Below are positions 6,154-14,511 of a stretch of DNA of 16,065 nt, one piece after another. The position numbers and the translations under genes were made by a program. The stretch lies in contig CALADH010000057.1 in NCBI GenBank assembly GCA_937890745.1, positions 1 through 16,065 on the forward strand. The letters run 5' to 3'. Under the pieces are notes generated by a model that worked only from the letters and a program-made list of their open reading frames with translations, was not told where the DNA came from and made no database searches. The first letter of the stretch is position 1, and each line of letters begins with the position of its first letter. This stretch comes from Scybalocola_A sp900557175. Lineage in GTDB: Bacteria > Bacillota > Clostridia > Lachnospirales > Lachnospiraceae.

Positions 6154-7371
6154 TTAGTAAATTGCTTTCGGCACTTTAAGAATCGGCCGATATCCCTTTT
6201 CCTTTAATGCTTTTAATATATTTTCTTTATGTTCATGACCGAAAGCTTCCATTGTGATGACAAGCTCTACAGCCGCATTTCTGTTGACAGTGACAAACTG
6301 ATTGTGTTCAAGCTTTATGACATTTCCCTGAAGTCCGGCAATGACCGAAGCTACATTGACAAGCTCGCCCGGCTTATCCGGCAAAAGTACAGATACTGTA
6401 AAGATTCTGCCGCGCTGGATAAGTCCGTTCTGAACAACGGAAGCCATTGTAATAACGTCCATATTGCCGCCGCTTAAAATAGATACAATCTTTTTATCCT
6501 TTACATGCATCTGTTTTAAAGCTGCAATCGTCAGAAGACCTGAATTTTCTACAACCATTTTGTGATTCTCAATCATGTCAAGAAATGCACCGATTAAATC
6601 GTCATCGTCAACTGTCAGAATGCTGTCAATATTTTTCTGAATATACGGAAATACAATATCCCCAGGTGTTTTAACAGCTGTACCGTCAGCGATTGTATTG
6701 ACGCCGGAGAGTGTTGTTACTTCGCCGGCTTTTAAAGATGCCTGCATACAGGCAGCGCCTGCCGGCTCAACACCGATGACTTTAATATTCGGATTTAATA
6801 GCTTTGCAAGTGTTGATACACCGCAGGCGAGGCCGCCGCCGCCGATCGGTACAAGAATATAATCCACGGTCGGAAGCTCTTTTACAATTTCCATGGCAAT
6901 TGTGCCCTGTCCGGCCGCAACATTTTCATCATTAAACGGATGGATAAAGGTATAACCGTGTTCTTTGGCAAGCTTCATCGCATGTTCGCACGCATCATCA
7001 TAAACATCGCCGTAAAGAACGACATCGGCGCCGTAGCTTTTTGTCCGGTTGACTTTGATGAGCGGTGTTGTTGTCGGCATGACAACGACAGCCTTAATGC
7101 CGAATACAGAAGCCGCGCAGGCAACGCCCTGAGCGTGGTTTCCGGCGGAAGCTGTAATAATTCCTTTTGCCTTTTCTTCCTCTGAGAGCGTGCTTATTTT
7201 ATAATAAGCGCCGCGGATTTTATAAGCGCCGGTCTTTTGCATATTTTCAGGCTTAAAATAAATTTTGTTGCCTGTCTGTTTTGAAAAATAGTCGCTGTAT
7301 ACAAGCTTTGTGTCCATGAGTACGCCGTTTAAGCGCTCGGTTGCTTCCTCAAATTTCTCTAATGTCAACAT
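6154..7371 (-). CDS. ilvA: Threonine ammonia-lyase with C-terminal ACT domain
   Basis: Pyridoxal-phosphate enzyme that deaminates L-threonine (and often serine) to 2-oxobutanoate and ammonia, either feeding isoleucine synthesis or degrading threonine. The 405 residues hold the fold-type II core with the PLP lysine at K51 (GAYKIRGA), SAGNHAQG at 75-82, the glycine-rich phosphate loop GGGGLACG at 177-184, and SGGN at 300-303. A single ACT regulatory domain occupies about 324-405. The one-ACT architecture differs from the two-ACT biosynthetic enzyme of Escherichia coli, so its allosteric effector is uncertain. The start is the ATG at 7371-7369, with AGGGGAC upstream. The ftsY stop and this start are separated by one base (TGAAATG), strongly implying translational coupling. 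A threonine deaminase within a secretion/cell-division operon is unexpected. Confidence 0.94.
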   Translation of the reverse strand: MLTLEKFEEATERLNGVLMDTKLVYSDYFSKQTGNKIYFKPENMQKTGAYKIRGAYYKISTLSEEEKAKGIITASAGNHAQGVACAASVFGIKAVVVMPTTTPLIKVNRTKSYGADVVLYGDVYDDACEHAMKLAKEHGYTFIHPFNDENVAAGQGTIAMEIVKELPTVDYILVPIGGGGLACGVSTLAKLLNPNIKVIGVEPAGAACMQASLKAGEVTTLSGVNTIADGTAVKTPGDIVFPYIQKNIDSILTVDDDDLIGAFLDMIENHKMVVENSGLLTIAALKQMHVKDKKIVSILSGGNMDVITMASVVQNGLIQRGRIFTVSVLLPDKPGELVNVASVIAGLQGNVIKLEHNQFVTVNRNAAVELVITMEAFGHEHKENILKALKEKGYRPILKVPKAIY

Positions 7372-7372
7372 T

Positions 7373-8320
7373 TCAATCGTCCCCTTCGCTGTTTTCTGTT
7401 CTGAATAGTGCATCTACAAAGTCATCCGCATCAAAGCGCTGTAAATCATCAAGCTTTTCGCCGATACCGATATATTTCACCGGCACCGAAAGCTCAGACT
7501 GAATGGCGATGGCAATACCGCCCTTTGCCGTTCCGTCAAGCTTTGTCAGCACGATACCTGTAATATCCGCTGCTTCTTTAAATTGCTTTGCCTGGACAAG
7601 GGCATTTTGACCGGTTGTACCGTCAAGGACAATCAGTGTCTCACGCTTTGCCTCAGGATATTCCCTGTCAATAATGCGGTTGATCTTTTTTAATTCTTCC
7701 ATCAGATTTTTTTTGTTGTGAAGACGTCCTGCAGTATCACAAATAAGGATGTCTGCATGTCTTGCTTTTGCAGCCGCAATGGCGTCGTAAATAACGGAAG
7801 CCGGATCAGAGCCCTCCTGCCCTGCGATAATTTCAACACCGGCACGGTTAGACCATTCTGTCAACTGCTCAATGGCGGCTGCTCTGAAAGTGTCTGCTGC
7901 TGCCATAATGACCTTTTTTCCGGAATTTTTATATTTGGCGGCCAGCTTGCCGACGGTTGTTGTTTTCCCGACACCGTTGACACCGATCATTAAAATGACA
8001 GTTTTTTCATTTTCAAAATCGTAGGCATTGTCAGAAACGGTCATTTGTTCTTTAATCGTCGATATTAAAAGCTCTTTGCACTGGGATGGCTCCGTGATAT
8101 GCTGCGCCTTCACTTTGGCCTTTAAATCATCAATGACCGCCTCTGTTGTATGAATACCGAGATCAGCCATTACAAGCACTTCCTCAAGCTCCTCATAAAA
8201 ATCTTCATCAATTTTTGAAAAGCCGCTGAAAATATAATCAAAACCGGCGGCAATACTTTTCCGCGTTTTTGTAAGTCCGGCAACAAGCCGTTTAAAAAAG
8301 CCTTTCTTTTCCTCTGCCAT
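7373..8320 (-). CDS. ftsY: Signal recognition particle receptor FtsY
   Basis: Membrane-associated GTPase receptor that docks the Ffh-ribosome complex at the translocon. The 315-residue protein has a short basic N-terminus (KKGFFKRLVAGLTKTRKS, 5-22) suited to membrane contact, without the long acidic A domain of Escherichia coli. This is followed by the N domain (to about 95) and the G domain with GVNGVGKTT at 113-121, DTAGR at 195-199 and TKLDG at 259-263. The ATG at 8320-8318 is preceded by AAGGAGA, 13 bases after the smc stop. The order smc-ftsY matches Bacillus subtilis. The 3' end carries the ribosome binding site for ilvA and couples to it. Its partner gene ffh lies in the next operon. 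Confidence 0.98.
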   Translation of the reverse strand: MAEEKKGFFKRLVAGLTKTRKSIAAGFDYIFSGFSKIDEDFYEELEEVLVMADLGIHTTEAVIDDLKAKVKAQHITEPSQCKELLISTIKEQMTVSDNAYDFENEKTVILMIGVNGVGKTTTVGKLAAKYKNSGKKVIMAAADTFRAAAIEQLTEWSNRAGVEIIAGQEGSDPASVIYDAIAAAKARHADILICDTAGRLHNKKNLMEELKKINRIIDREYPEAKRETLIVLDGTTGQNALVQAKQFKEAADITGIVLTKLDGTAKGGIAIAIQSELSVPVKYIGIGEKLDDLQRFDADDFVDALFRTENSEGDD

Positions 8321-8333
8321 AAATATTCTCCTT

Positions 8334-11300
8334 TTAATCGTCTAGTTTGGAATCAATTAAATTCACGGATACGAGCGTTGAAACGCCTTTCTCCTGCATT
8401 GTAATACCATAAAGTACATCGGCTGCATTCATTGTGCCGCGCCGGTGGGTAATAATAATAAACTGTGTATCCTTTGTCAGATTGTTTAAATACTGGGCAT
8501 AGCGCTTGACATTGGCATCATCAAGAGCCGCTTCAATTTCATCTAAAAGACAAAACGGCGACGGCTTTAACCGCTGAATGGCAAATAAAAGTGCGATGGC
8601 TGTCAGCGCTTTTTCACCGCCGGACATCTGCATCATATTTTGAAGCTTCTTGCCGGGCGGCGAGGCAATAATCCGTATGCCGGCATAGAGGATATCCTCA
8701 TCTTCCATAAGCTCAAGGCTGCCCTTACCGCCGCCGAACAGTTCTTTGAATACTTTGTCGAAATTTTTCTGAATTTCCTTAAACTTCTCCGAAAACTGTT
8801 CACGCATGGCTGTATCAAGAGATTCGATAATATCCGAAAGCTTACCCTCTGCCTCCACAAGGTCATCATGCTGTGCTTTAAGAAGCCTGTAACGCTCGCT
8901 GACCTCTTTATATTCTTCAATGGCATTGACATTAATATTGCCAAGCTGCTTAATCGCTGTTTTATATCCGGCCGCGGATTTTTTCAACGCTGCGGCGTCG
9001 GCTGTCTTTAATGTTTCATCCGCAAAATCGAGGGCTGCCTGATACGTCAGCTCGTATTCTTCCCACATATAATTATTTTTTGCAGTCTTTTTATTTTCCG
9101 TATCTTCAATCTGATGATTTAAACGGAACATCTCTTTATCAAGCTGGCTGATGCGCCCGGATAATTCTTCACGTTTTGCAAAAAAGCTTTTATGCTCGGC
9201 TGTAAGTGCTTCTTTTTTTGCCATTGTCTCATCGACGGCTGCTTTGGCTGCTTTTGACGTTTCCGATAGTCTTTCAAGCTGTCCCCGACAGTCGGAAATT
9301 TCATTTTCTTTCGCCTGCTTTTGTGCTTCAAGGCTTTCAAGCTGCTGTTTGATTTTATCCGCATCTTCTGTAAAACGTCCGATTTCACTGCGGACACGCC
9401 TGATATTTTCAAGAATAAACTGGTTTTTCTGCTGATAGCCCGAAACCTCCAGTGCCAGACCTGAATTTTTTTCATTAAACTGCTTTTCGCTTTCAACGGC
9501 TTCATTTAAGCGTGCTGAAAGGTCTTCAATAAGCTTTTGGGTATCATCCTTCAATGTATCAAGCTCTTTAAGCGATACGTTTAAAAGGTTTTTATTCCCT
9601 GTAATTTCTTCAATCTGACGTTTAAGCTCAGCGTCCTCTTTCTGAAGCTCTGAATAGACAGCGGCGTTATCTGAGGCTGCTTTTTTTGCCTGATTCAGAT
9701 TCATACGTATCGTATTTTCACTTAAGGACAACTCTTGCATATGTACAATATACTGTTCCTGTGCTTTTTTTATTTCACTCTTACGTTCCTGAAAACGGAC
9801 GATTTTTGTGCCGCAGTCATCAATCTCTGCTTTAATACTGTCAATCCGTTTTTGTAATTCTTCAAGCTCGCGGCTTCGTCCGAGAAGATTTCCGGCATTT
9901 TTATAAGCACCGCCGGAAAGAGCACCGCCCGGATTTAAAAGCTCTCCGTCAAGGGTGACAATACGCAGGCTATATTTGTATTTTTTAGCAAGGCGCAAAG
10001 CACTGTCAATATTTTCAGTAACGATAATACGTCCGAGGAGGTGATTGATAATGCCTTCATAGCGCTTATCATAGCCGACAATGGCACTTGCTGTATTAAT
10101 GACGCCTTCCTCATGAAGCACGGCGGAATTAATGTTAGCATCCCTTCCAAGGACACTTGTCAGCGGTAAAAAAGTCGCCCGTCCAAAACGCCCCTGCTTT
10201 AAATAGGCGATGAGCGTTTTTGCTGTCTGTTCATTGTCTGTAACAATATTTTGAATACTGCCGCCAAGCGCTGTTTCAATAGCTGTCTCAAAGCGTTTTT
10301 CAACTTTAATAATATCTGCGACGACACCGATAATGCCCGGCGTATCCTTTTTTCTCTCCATGACCTTTTTAATACTGCTTCCGTAGCCGTCATAGCGCTC
10401 GCTTATATTTTTAAGCGCTCCGTATCTTGAATTTGTCTGATGAAACGCCTGCTGGCGTTCGTCCATTTCCCGGCGCAGACGGTTTAACGTCTCAGAAACT
10501 TCATTGCCCTCTTTTGTGAGCCGTTCTTTATCCTCCTGTGCTGTGACAATTTCCTTCATCTTTTCTTCAAGCTCGGCCTCGAAGCCTTTGACGGCATCTG
10601 CCTTTGAAGTTTCCTCTGTTTTTAAAATAATGAGCCGCTGATTTAACTCGGATTTACGGATATTAATCTGCTCGATCATCGTATCGTATCGGCCGATTTT
10701 GCCTTTGACAGCCGCGGCTTCATTTAAAAAGCCGATAATATCGCCGTTTTTTTCATCAATGGTCTGTCTGAGCGTCTGAACATTCTGATTCATTTGTGCA
10801 AGGGCATTGTCTGCCTTTGTTTTTGCATCGTCGAGATTTTCAAGCTTATTACGAATGCCCTGTTTTTCTTCCTCGTAAGTTTCAAGCTCTTTCTGCTTTA
10901 AAGCTTTTTGGTCTGAAATTTCCGAAAGACGATTTTTCTGATGGTCTGCTGTCGTTGTGACAGAGGCGATCTGCTCGTTTAAAACTTTGATTTCGCCTTC
11001 AACCTTTTCTTTGTCAAGAAGACTTTCATTAAGGCTGTGGCGCTGCGCTTCAATTGTTTTATCATAATCCTCAAGCTGTGCTTCAAGCTGTTCATAAGCA
11101 GCTTTAATCTGTTCATATTCATGATTTGTCTGGGCAAGGTCACCGGAAACAATCTCTGTTTTTTGATTCAGCGCCGTTAATGCCTCTTTCATGGCATCAT
11201 ATTCCCTGAGATAAAGATTGACTTCACATGACTTTAATCGTTCTTTAAGTTTTAAATATTCGCGGGCTGTTTCTTCCTGCCGCTTTAATGGGCCGATCTG

Positions 11301-11900
11301 CTTTTCAAGCTCCGATAAAATATCATTGACGCGCGAAAGATTCGTCCGCTCAATTTCAAGATTTTTCTGTGCTGTCTGCTTTCTTTTCTTAAACTTTACA
11401 ATACCGGCCGCCTCATCAAAAAGCTCGCGGCGTTCTTCCGGCTTACCGTTTAAAATTTTTTCAATCTGTCCCTGTCCGATAATCGAATAGCCTTCTTTAC
11501 CGATACCTGTGTCAAAAAATAGCTCCTGTACATCTTTAAGACGGCAGCTGTGTCCGTTTAACATATATTCACTTTCACCTGAGCGGTAAACACGTCTTGC
11601 CACGGTCACCTCGTCATAATCAACAGGCAGCTTATGGTCAGAATTATCAAGTGTAATGGCCACATAGGCAAAGCCTAACGGCTTTCTTGTTTCGGTACCG
11701 GAAAAAATAACGTCCTCCATCTTAGAGCCTCGAAGCTGTTTGGCGCTCTGTTCTCCGAGAACCCAGCGCACCGCATCGCCGACGTTACTCTTTCCGCTGC
11801 CGTTTGGCCCGACAATACCTGTAATGCCTTTGTTAAATTTAAAAACAAGTTTATTGGCAAAGGACTTAAAGCCCTGAACCTCAATACTTTTTAAATACAT
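8334..11900 (-). CDS. smc: Chromosome segregation protein SMC
   Basis: SMC ATPase, the core of bacterial condensin with ScpA and ScpB, which extrudes and aligns chromosome arms. The 1188 residues have the complete architecture. The Walker A motif GPNGSGKS is at 31-38 and the Q-loop IGQGQI at 141-146. A long coiled-coil arm (about 165-510) leads to the hinge (about 520-670, including GELLNPGGALSGG at 652-664), and the return coiled coil runs to about 1030. The head then closes with the ABC signature SGGEK at 1093-1097 and Walker B LLDEIEAALD near 1118-1127. The ATG at 11900-11898 follows AGGTGA, which overlaps the rnc stop codon, so the two genes are probably coupled. No frameshift or gap is seen. 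Many long open frames inside it in other phases reflect its charged repetitive composition. Confidence 0.99.
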   Translation of the reverse strand: MYLKSIEVQGFKSFANKLVFKFNKGITGIVGPNGSGKSNVGDAVRWVLGEQSAKQLRGSKMEDVIFSGTETRKPLGFAYVAITLDNSDHKLPVDYDEVTVARRVYRSGESEYMLNGHSCRLKDVQELFFDTGIGKEGYSIIGQGQIEKILNGKPEERRELFDEAAGIVKFKKRKQTAQKNLEIERTNLSRVNDILSELEKQIGPLKRQEETAREYLKLKERLKSCEVNLYLREYDAMKEALTALNQKTEIVSGDLAQTNHEYEQIKAAYEQLEAQLEDYDKTIEAQRHSLNESLLDKEKVEGEIKVLNEQIASVTTTADHQKNRLSEISDQKALKQKELETYEEEKQGIRNKLENLDDAKTKADNALAQMNQNVQTLRQTIDEKNGDIIGFLNEAAAVKGKIGRYDTMIEQINIRKSELNQRLIILKTEETSKADAVKGFEAELEEKMKEIVTAQEDKERLTKEGNEVSETLNRLRREMDERQQAFHQTNSRYGALKNISERYDGYGSSIKKVMERKKDTPGIIGVVADIIKVEKRFETAIETALGGSIQNIVTDNEQTAKTLIAYLKQGRFGRATFLPLTSVLGRDANINSAVLHEEGVINTASAIVGYDKRYEGIINHLLGRIIVTENIDSALRLAKKYKYSLRIVTLDGELLNPGGALSGGAYKNAGNLLGRSRELEELQKRIDSIKAEIDDCGTKIVRFQERKSEIKKAQEQYIVHMQELSLSENTIRMNLNQAKKAASDNAAVYSELQKEDAELKRQIEEITGNKNLLNVSLKELDTLKDDTQKLIEDLSARLNEAVESEKQFNEKNSGLALEVSGYQQKNQFILENIRRVRSEIGRFTEDADKIKQQLESLEAQKQAKENEISDCRGQLERLSETSKAAKAAVDETMAKKEALTAEHKSFFAKREELSGRISQLDKEMFRLNHQIEDTENKKTAKNNYMWEEYELTYQAALDFADETLKTADAAALKKSAAGYKTAIKQLGNINVNAIEEYKEVSERYRLLKAQHDDLVEAEGKLSDIIESLDTAMREQFSEKFKEIQKNFDKVFKELFGGGKGSLELMEDEDILYAGIRIIASPPGKKLQNMMQMSGGEKALTAIALLFAIQRLKPSPFCLLDEIEAALDDANVKRYAQYLNNLTKDTQFIIITHRRGTMNAADVLYGITMQEKGVSTLVSVNLIDSKLDD

Positions 11901-11908
11901 AAGATCAC

Positions 11909-12610
11909 CTACTGTTTCTTCGGCAGTTTGTGAAGTGCCGTAAGCGCCTCATAGGCTGCCGCCTGACCGCCGGCCTGTTTCGTGCGCCCCATACCTTCGC
12001 CGAGTATTTTGTCACCGATTTTTGCCTGTACAACGAATGTACGGTTGTGTTCAGGTCCTTCGGTCCTTATAACCTCATAGCAGACAGGTTCGTGATAAAT
12101 ACTCTGTATTTCCTCCTGAAGAAGCGTTTTACAGTCACAAAAAAGTTCTTTTCTTTCAATATCATTTAAAATAAAGTTCATAATAAACTGCTTTGCCGCT
12201 TCGATACCGCTGTCCAAATAAATAGCACCAATGACAGCCTCCATCGCATCAGAAACAACGGAATCCCTTTCCCTTCCGCCGCTTAAATCCTCGCCCTTTC
12301 CGAGATATAAACAATCGCCGAGGGCAAATTCTCTCGCACACAGGGCAAGCGTCGGCTCACACACAAGACTTGCCCGCTTTTTACTGAGCTGCCCTTCATG
12401 CATTCCCGGAAAACGGTGATATAAAAAATCACTGGACACAACCTCAAGAACGGCGTCGCCCAAAAATTCCAGACGTTCGTTATTATAAAGCTTTGACATC
12501 TTATGTTCATTGGCATAAGAGCTGTGGGTTAATGCCTGACGGATAAGATTTTTATTTTTAAATGTATAATGAATACGGCGTTCTAATGTTTCTATATTCT
12601 TTTCTGCCAT
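11909..12610 (-). CDS. rnc: Ribonuclease III
   Basis: Double-strand-specific endoribonuclease that processes rRNA precursors and, in Bacillota, the small cytoplasmic SRP RNA. The 233 residues contain the nuclease signature NERLEFLGDAVLE (44-56) and all expected acidic active-site residues: E45, E48 and D52 in that motif, and D121 and E124 in SDAMEAVIGAI. The C-terminal double-stranded RNA-binding domain spans about 160-229. The ATG at 12610-12608 has AGGAGGAATT directly upstream, overlapping the acpP stop (TAGGAGG), and the smc ribosome binding site overlaps its own stop. These tight joints make acpP-rnc-smc a single translationally linked set. Confidence 0.98.
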   Translation of the reverse strand: MAEKNIETLERRIHYTFKNKNLIRQALTHSSYANEHKMSKLYNNERLEFLGDAVLEVVSSDFLYHRFPGMHEGQLSKKRASLVCEPTLALCAREFALGDCLYLGKGEDLSGGRERDSVVSDAMEAVIGAIYLDSGIEAAKQFIMNFILNDIERKELFCDCKTLLQEEIQSIYHEPVCYEVIRTEGPEHNRTFVVQAKIGDKILGEGMGRTKQAGGQAAAYEALTALHKLPKKQ

Positions 12611-12618
12611 AATTCCTC

Positions 12619-12849
12619 CTAAACGTTTTCTCCGCGTATATAATCAATGACATCCTGAATGGTTGAAAATCCCGACATAACTTCATATGTAAGATTCATA
12701 TCAAAATCTTCTTCCAGCCGGCACATTATCTGAAAAATTTCGAGGGAATCGGCCCCGAAATCTTTTGCAAAGGCCGATGTCACCTCAATATCTTTTGTAT
12801 CAGCGCCGAGTACATCGGCTATAATATTTTTAATTCTTTCAAATTCCAT
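12619..12849 (-). CDS. acpP: Acyl carrier protein
   Basis: Carrier of fatty acyl chains for fatty acid and phospholipid synthesis. The 76-residue acidic protein has the phosphopantetheine attachment site FGADSLE, with the modified serine at position 35, and the usual four-helix pattern ending in TIQDVIDYI. The segment after the serine (IFQIMCRLEEDFDMNL) diverges from the common DSLDxVELVMxLEExF, but length and position between plsX and rnc match the standard fatty-acid carrier locus. The start is the ATG at 12849-12847, 16 bases after the plsX stop, with only a weak GAAAGAGAG upstream; translation probably benefits from coupling to plsX. A specialised carrier cannot be excluded, but context argues for AcpP. 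Confidence 0.94.
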   Translation of the reverse strand: MEFERIKNIIADVLGADTKDIEVTSAFAKDFGADSLEIFQIMCRLEEDFDMNLTYEVMSGFSTIQDVIDYIRGENV

Positions 12850-12865
12850 AATGAGAAGCTCTCTT

Positions 12866-13885
12866 TCATGATTCTGTCCGGTCAGCCAGAATGTGAGTCT
12901 TTATTTTTCCCGTCACATCATTTTGTACGAACGGCACACATTTTAAAACAGACATCCGAATGTCCTTTGCCTTTGAACTGCCATGACTTTTAATGACAAG
13001 ACCGTTCAGTCCGAGCATCGGCGCGCCGCCGTATTCTGAAGCATCAAACTCTTTGACAAGCCCTTTAAGCGCCGGCTTAATTAAAAGTGCGCCAAGCTTT
13101 GTTCTAAAAGAGCTCATCATAGCTTCTTTAATCTTTTTAAAGAGTGTGCCGGAAACACCCTCATACATCTTTAAAATAACGTTGCCTGTGAATGCCTCAC
13201 ACACAATGACATCGGCAAAGCCGTTTGGAATTTCCCGTGCCTCAATACTTCCGATAAAATTAATATCCTTACATGCTTTTAAAAGAGGCATTGTTTCTTT
13301 GACAAGCTGATTGCCCTTTTCTTCTTCAGCACCAATATTGACAAGGGCAACTGTCGGATTTTTTTTACCGACAACATTTTCCATATAAATTGAGCCCATC
13401 TTTGCAAACTGGACAAGATGGGACGGTCTTGCATCGACATTGGCGCCGCAGTCAATTAAAAGAGACACGCCCTTTGTCGTCGGAATCAAAGGCGCTAACG
13501 GGGATCTTTCAACGCCCTTAATTCTGCCGACAAAAAGTTGTCCGCCGACTAAAACTGCACCTGTGCTTCCAGCCGAAACGACGGCATCTGCCTTTTTTTC
13601 TTTCACCATTTTTTGTGCAACGACGACTGATGCATTTTTCTTTGCGCGCACGGCAGCCACAGGTGATTCACTGTTATCAATGACCTCCGGTGCATCTACA
13701 ATCTCAATTCTTTCTTTATCATAAGTATATTTTGACAGCTCTGCAGCAACGATATCCTTCGGCCCTGTCAAAAAAACTTTAATTTCTTTGCTTTCGCCGA
13801 CAGCTTCGACAGCACCTTTTACAATCTGCTCAGGTGCATTATCGCCGCCCATGGCGTCCACTGCAATTTTAACCAATTCACTCAT
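12866..13885 (-). CDS. plsX: Phosphate acyltransferase PlsX
   Basis: Peripheral membrane enzyme that converts acyl-ACP plus phosphate to acyl-phosphate, the acyl donor for PlsY in phospholipid synthesis. The 339 residues carry the family N-terminal motif DAMGGDNAP at 10-18, SAGSTGAVL at 104-112, a central LIDCGANVDARP (143-154), and SHGSS at 300-304. The ATG at 13885-13883 has GGAGGTTT upstream, and a good promoter lies a further 30 bases away, so this is the first gene of the plsX-acpP-rnc-smc-ftsY-ilvA-GNAT operon. Its substrate partner acpP is the next gene. The rpmF gene that often precedes plsX in Bacillota is not next to it here. Confidence 0.98.
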   Translation of the reverse strand: MSELVKIAVDAMGGDNAPEQIVKGAVEAVGESKEIKVFLTGPKDIVAAELSKYTYDKERIEIVDAPEVIDNSESPVAAVRAKKNASVVVAQKMVKEKKADAVVSAGSTGAVLVGGQLFVGRIKGVERSPLAPLIPTTKGVSLLIDCGANVDARPSHLVQFAKMGSIYMENVVGKKNPTVALVNIGAEEEKGNQLVKETMPLLKACKDINFIGSIEAREIPNGFADVIVCEAFTGNVILKMYEGVSGTLFKKIKEAMMSSFRTKLGALLIKPALKGLVKEFDASEYGGAPMLGLNGLVIKSHGSSKAKDIRMSVLKCVPFVQNDVTGKIKTHILADRTES

Positions 13886-13915
13886 GTTTTAAACCTCCAT
13901 CACATTCTACCCTTT

Positions 13916-13944
13916 AATATACTAAATTCCTGATAGTAAATCAA
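13916..13944 (-). promoter_or_regulatory. Sigma-A-type promoter for plsX operon
   Basis: On the minus strand TTGATT (13944-13939) and TATATT (13921-13916) are separated by 17 bases. The spacer includes an inverted repeat, TACTA and TAGTA nine bases apart, that could be an operator. This is not the orientation of the known FapR site, so no regulator is proposed. Confidence 0.7.
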
Positions 13945-13972
13945 TATAAATCTTTCTTCCCTAAAATGTCAA

Positions 13973-14009
13973 AGGCCGGAAACCCTTGATTTTCAAAGGT
14001 TTCCGGCCT
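13973..14009. terminator. Strong hairpin, likely terminator between HTH gene and plsX
   Basis: A perfect 12-bp GC-rich stem (AGGCCGGAAACC / GGTTTCCGGCCT) encloses a 13-base loop. T-rich but interrupted sequence follows on both strands (TTTGACATTTT on minus, GATTTTC on plus). By position it would end minus-strand transcripts arriving from the HTH gene before the plsX promoter. The lack of a continuous T-run lowers certainty. Confidence 0.6.
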
Positions 14010-14131
14010 GATTTTCATTAGTCCTGAGCAATGTCATCAATATATTTTTAATTTCATCTAGTTGTTTTTGCTTGTTTTATTTGGTATGTATTACATATTT
14101 TCCGCTTATTCCATTTAGCTGTCTTATATTT

Positions 14132-14164
14132 TAACATCACCATAACATCACCGTAACATCACAA
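14132..14164. repeat. Three tandem 11-bp repeats (TAACATCACnn)
   Basis: Three consecutive copies of an 11-base unit, TAACATCACCA, TAACATCACCG and TAACATCACAA, differ only in the last two bases. The period is close to one helical turn, placing copies on the same DNA face. It lies 53 bases past the HTH gene stop; no function is evident. Confidence 0.85.
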
Positions 14165-14217
14165 GGAATCTGAAACACTGCCTAATTAAATTAAATATTT
14201 TTTCTTATTTTATCATA

Positions 14218-14424
14218 TCACACATCTTTGGTATATTCAATGATATCAGTAATATCACACTCCAAGCATGTACATAACTTGTCAAGCGTTTCAAAGTCTG
14301 CTCTTTTTGCTTTTTCATTATATAGAAGGGATATTGAATTTCTTGAAATGCCAGTTTCCTCAGACACTTTCTGTATTGTTTTTCTGCGTTCTCCCATAAC
14401 TCTTGATAGCTTTATCTTAATCAT
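14218..14424 (-). CDS. Cro/C1-type HTH transcriptional regulator
   Basis: Small probable DNA-binding regulator of 68 residues, all one helix-turn-helix domain: MIKIKLSRVMGERRKTIQKVSEETGISRNSISLLYNEKAKRADFETLDKLC... with the recognition helix around GISRNSISLLYN (26-37). The frame extends to an ATG at 14451, but AAGGAGG sits directly before the ATG at 14424-14422, which also gives the usual start of this family. It is divergent to the amidoligase gene with a 183-base shared control region, and its promoter contains an inverted repeat. Regulation of itself and of the neighbouring amidoligase is a reasonable inference. No toxin partner or phage genes are visible beside it. Confidence 0.88.
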   Translation of the reverse strand: MIKIKLSRVMGERRKTIQKVSEETGISRNSISLLYNEKAKRADFETLDKLCTCLECDITDIIEYTKDV

Positions 14425-14449
14425 TTCGCTGCCTCCTTTTTGTGTTTTC

Positions 14450-14478
14450 ATTCTATTACATTATGTCCTAGATGTAAA
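14450..14478 (-). promoter_or_regulatory. Promoter of the HTH gene with internal inverted repeat
   Basis: On the minus strand TTTACA (14478-14473) and TAGAAT (14455-14450) are 17 bases apart. TTACAT (14456-14461) and ATGTAA (14472-14477) form a 6-bp inverted repeat spaced by ten bases, lying between and over the promoter boxes, a typical place for an autoregulatory operator. Confidence 0.6.
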
Positions 14479-14511
14479 GCAAAATAAACTAGAAATATTT
14501 TATTTTTTCTA

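Larger units (their letters stand above)
13886..14217. other. 332-base intergenic gap at the core/accessory boundary
   Basis: No convincing gene. From left to right it holds the plsX ribosome binding site and promoter, a 12-bp-stem hairpin (13973-14009), an A/T-rich stretch, three tandem 11-bp repeats (14132-14164), and further A/T-rich sequence up to the HTH gene stop. An open minus-strand stretch (14158-14054, 34 codons) has no start codon with a ribosome binding site. No trace of rpmF or its neighbour was seen. Confidence 0.7.

Noticed and set aside
9119..9505. 128-codon minus-strand frame within smc
   Set aside because: It is an alternate frame of the smc coiled coil; Lys/Ser-rich low-complexity translation with no start signal.
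13973..14009. Hairpin considered as an attachment site for an inserted element
   Set aside because: There is no second copy in the window and no integrase; the terminator reading is simpler.
14054..14158. 34-codon minus-strand open stretch through the 11-bp repeats, considered as a recombinase remnant
   Set aside because: There is no start with a ribosome binding site and no motif that could be tied to an integrase; kept only as part of the gap description.
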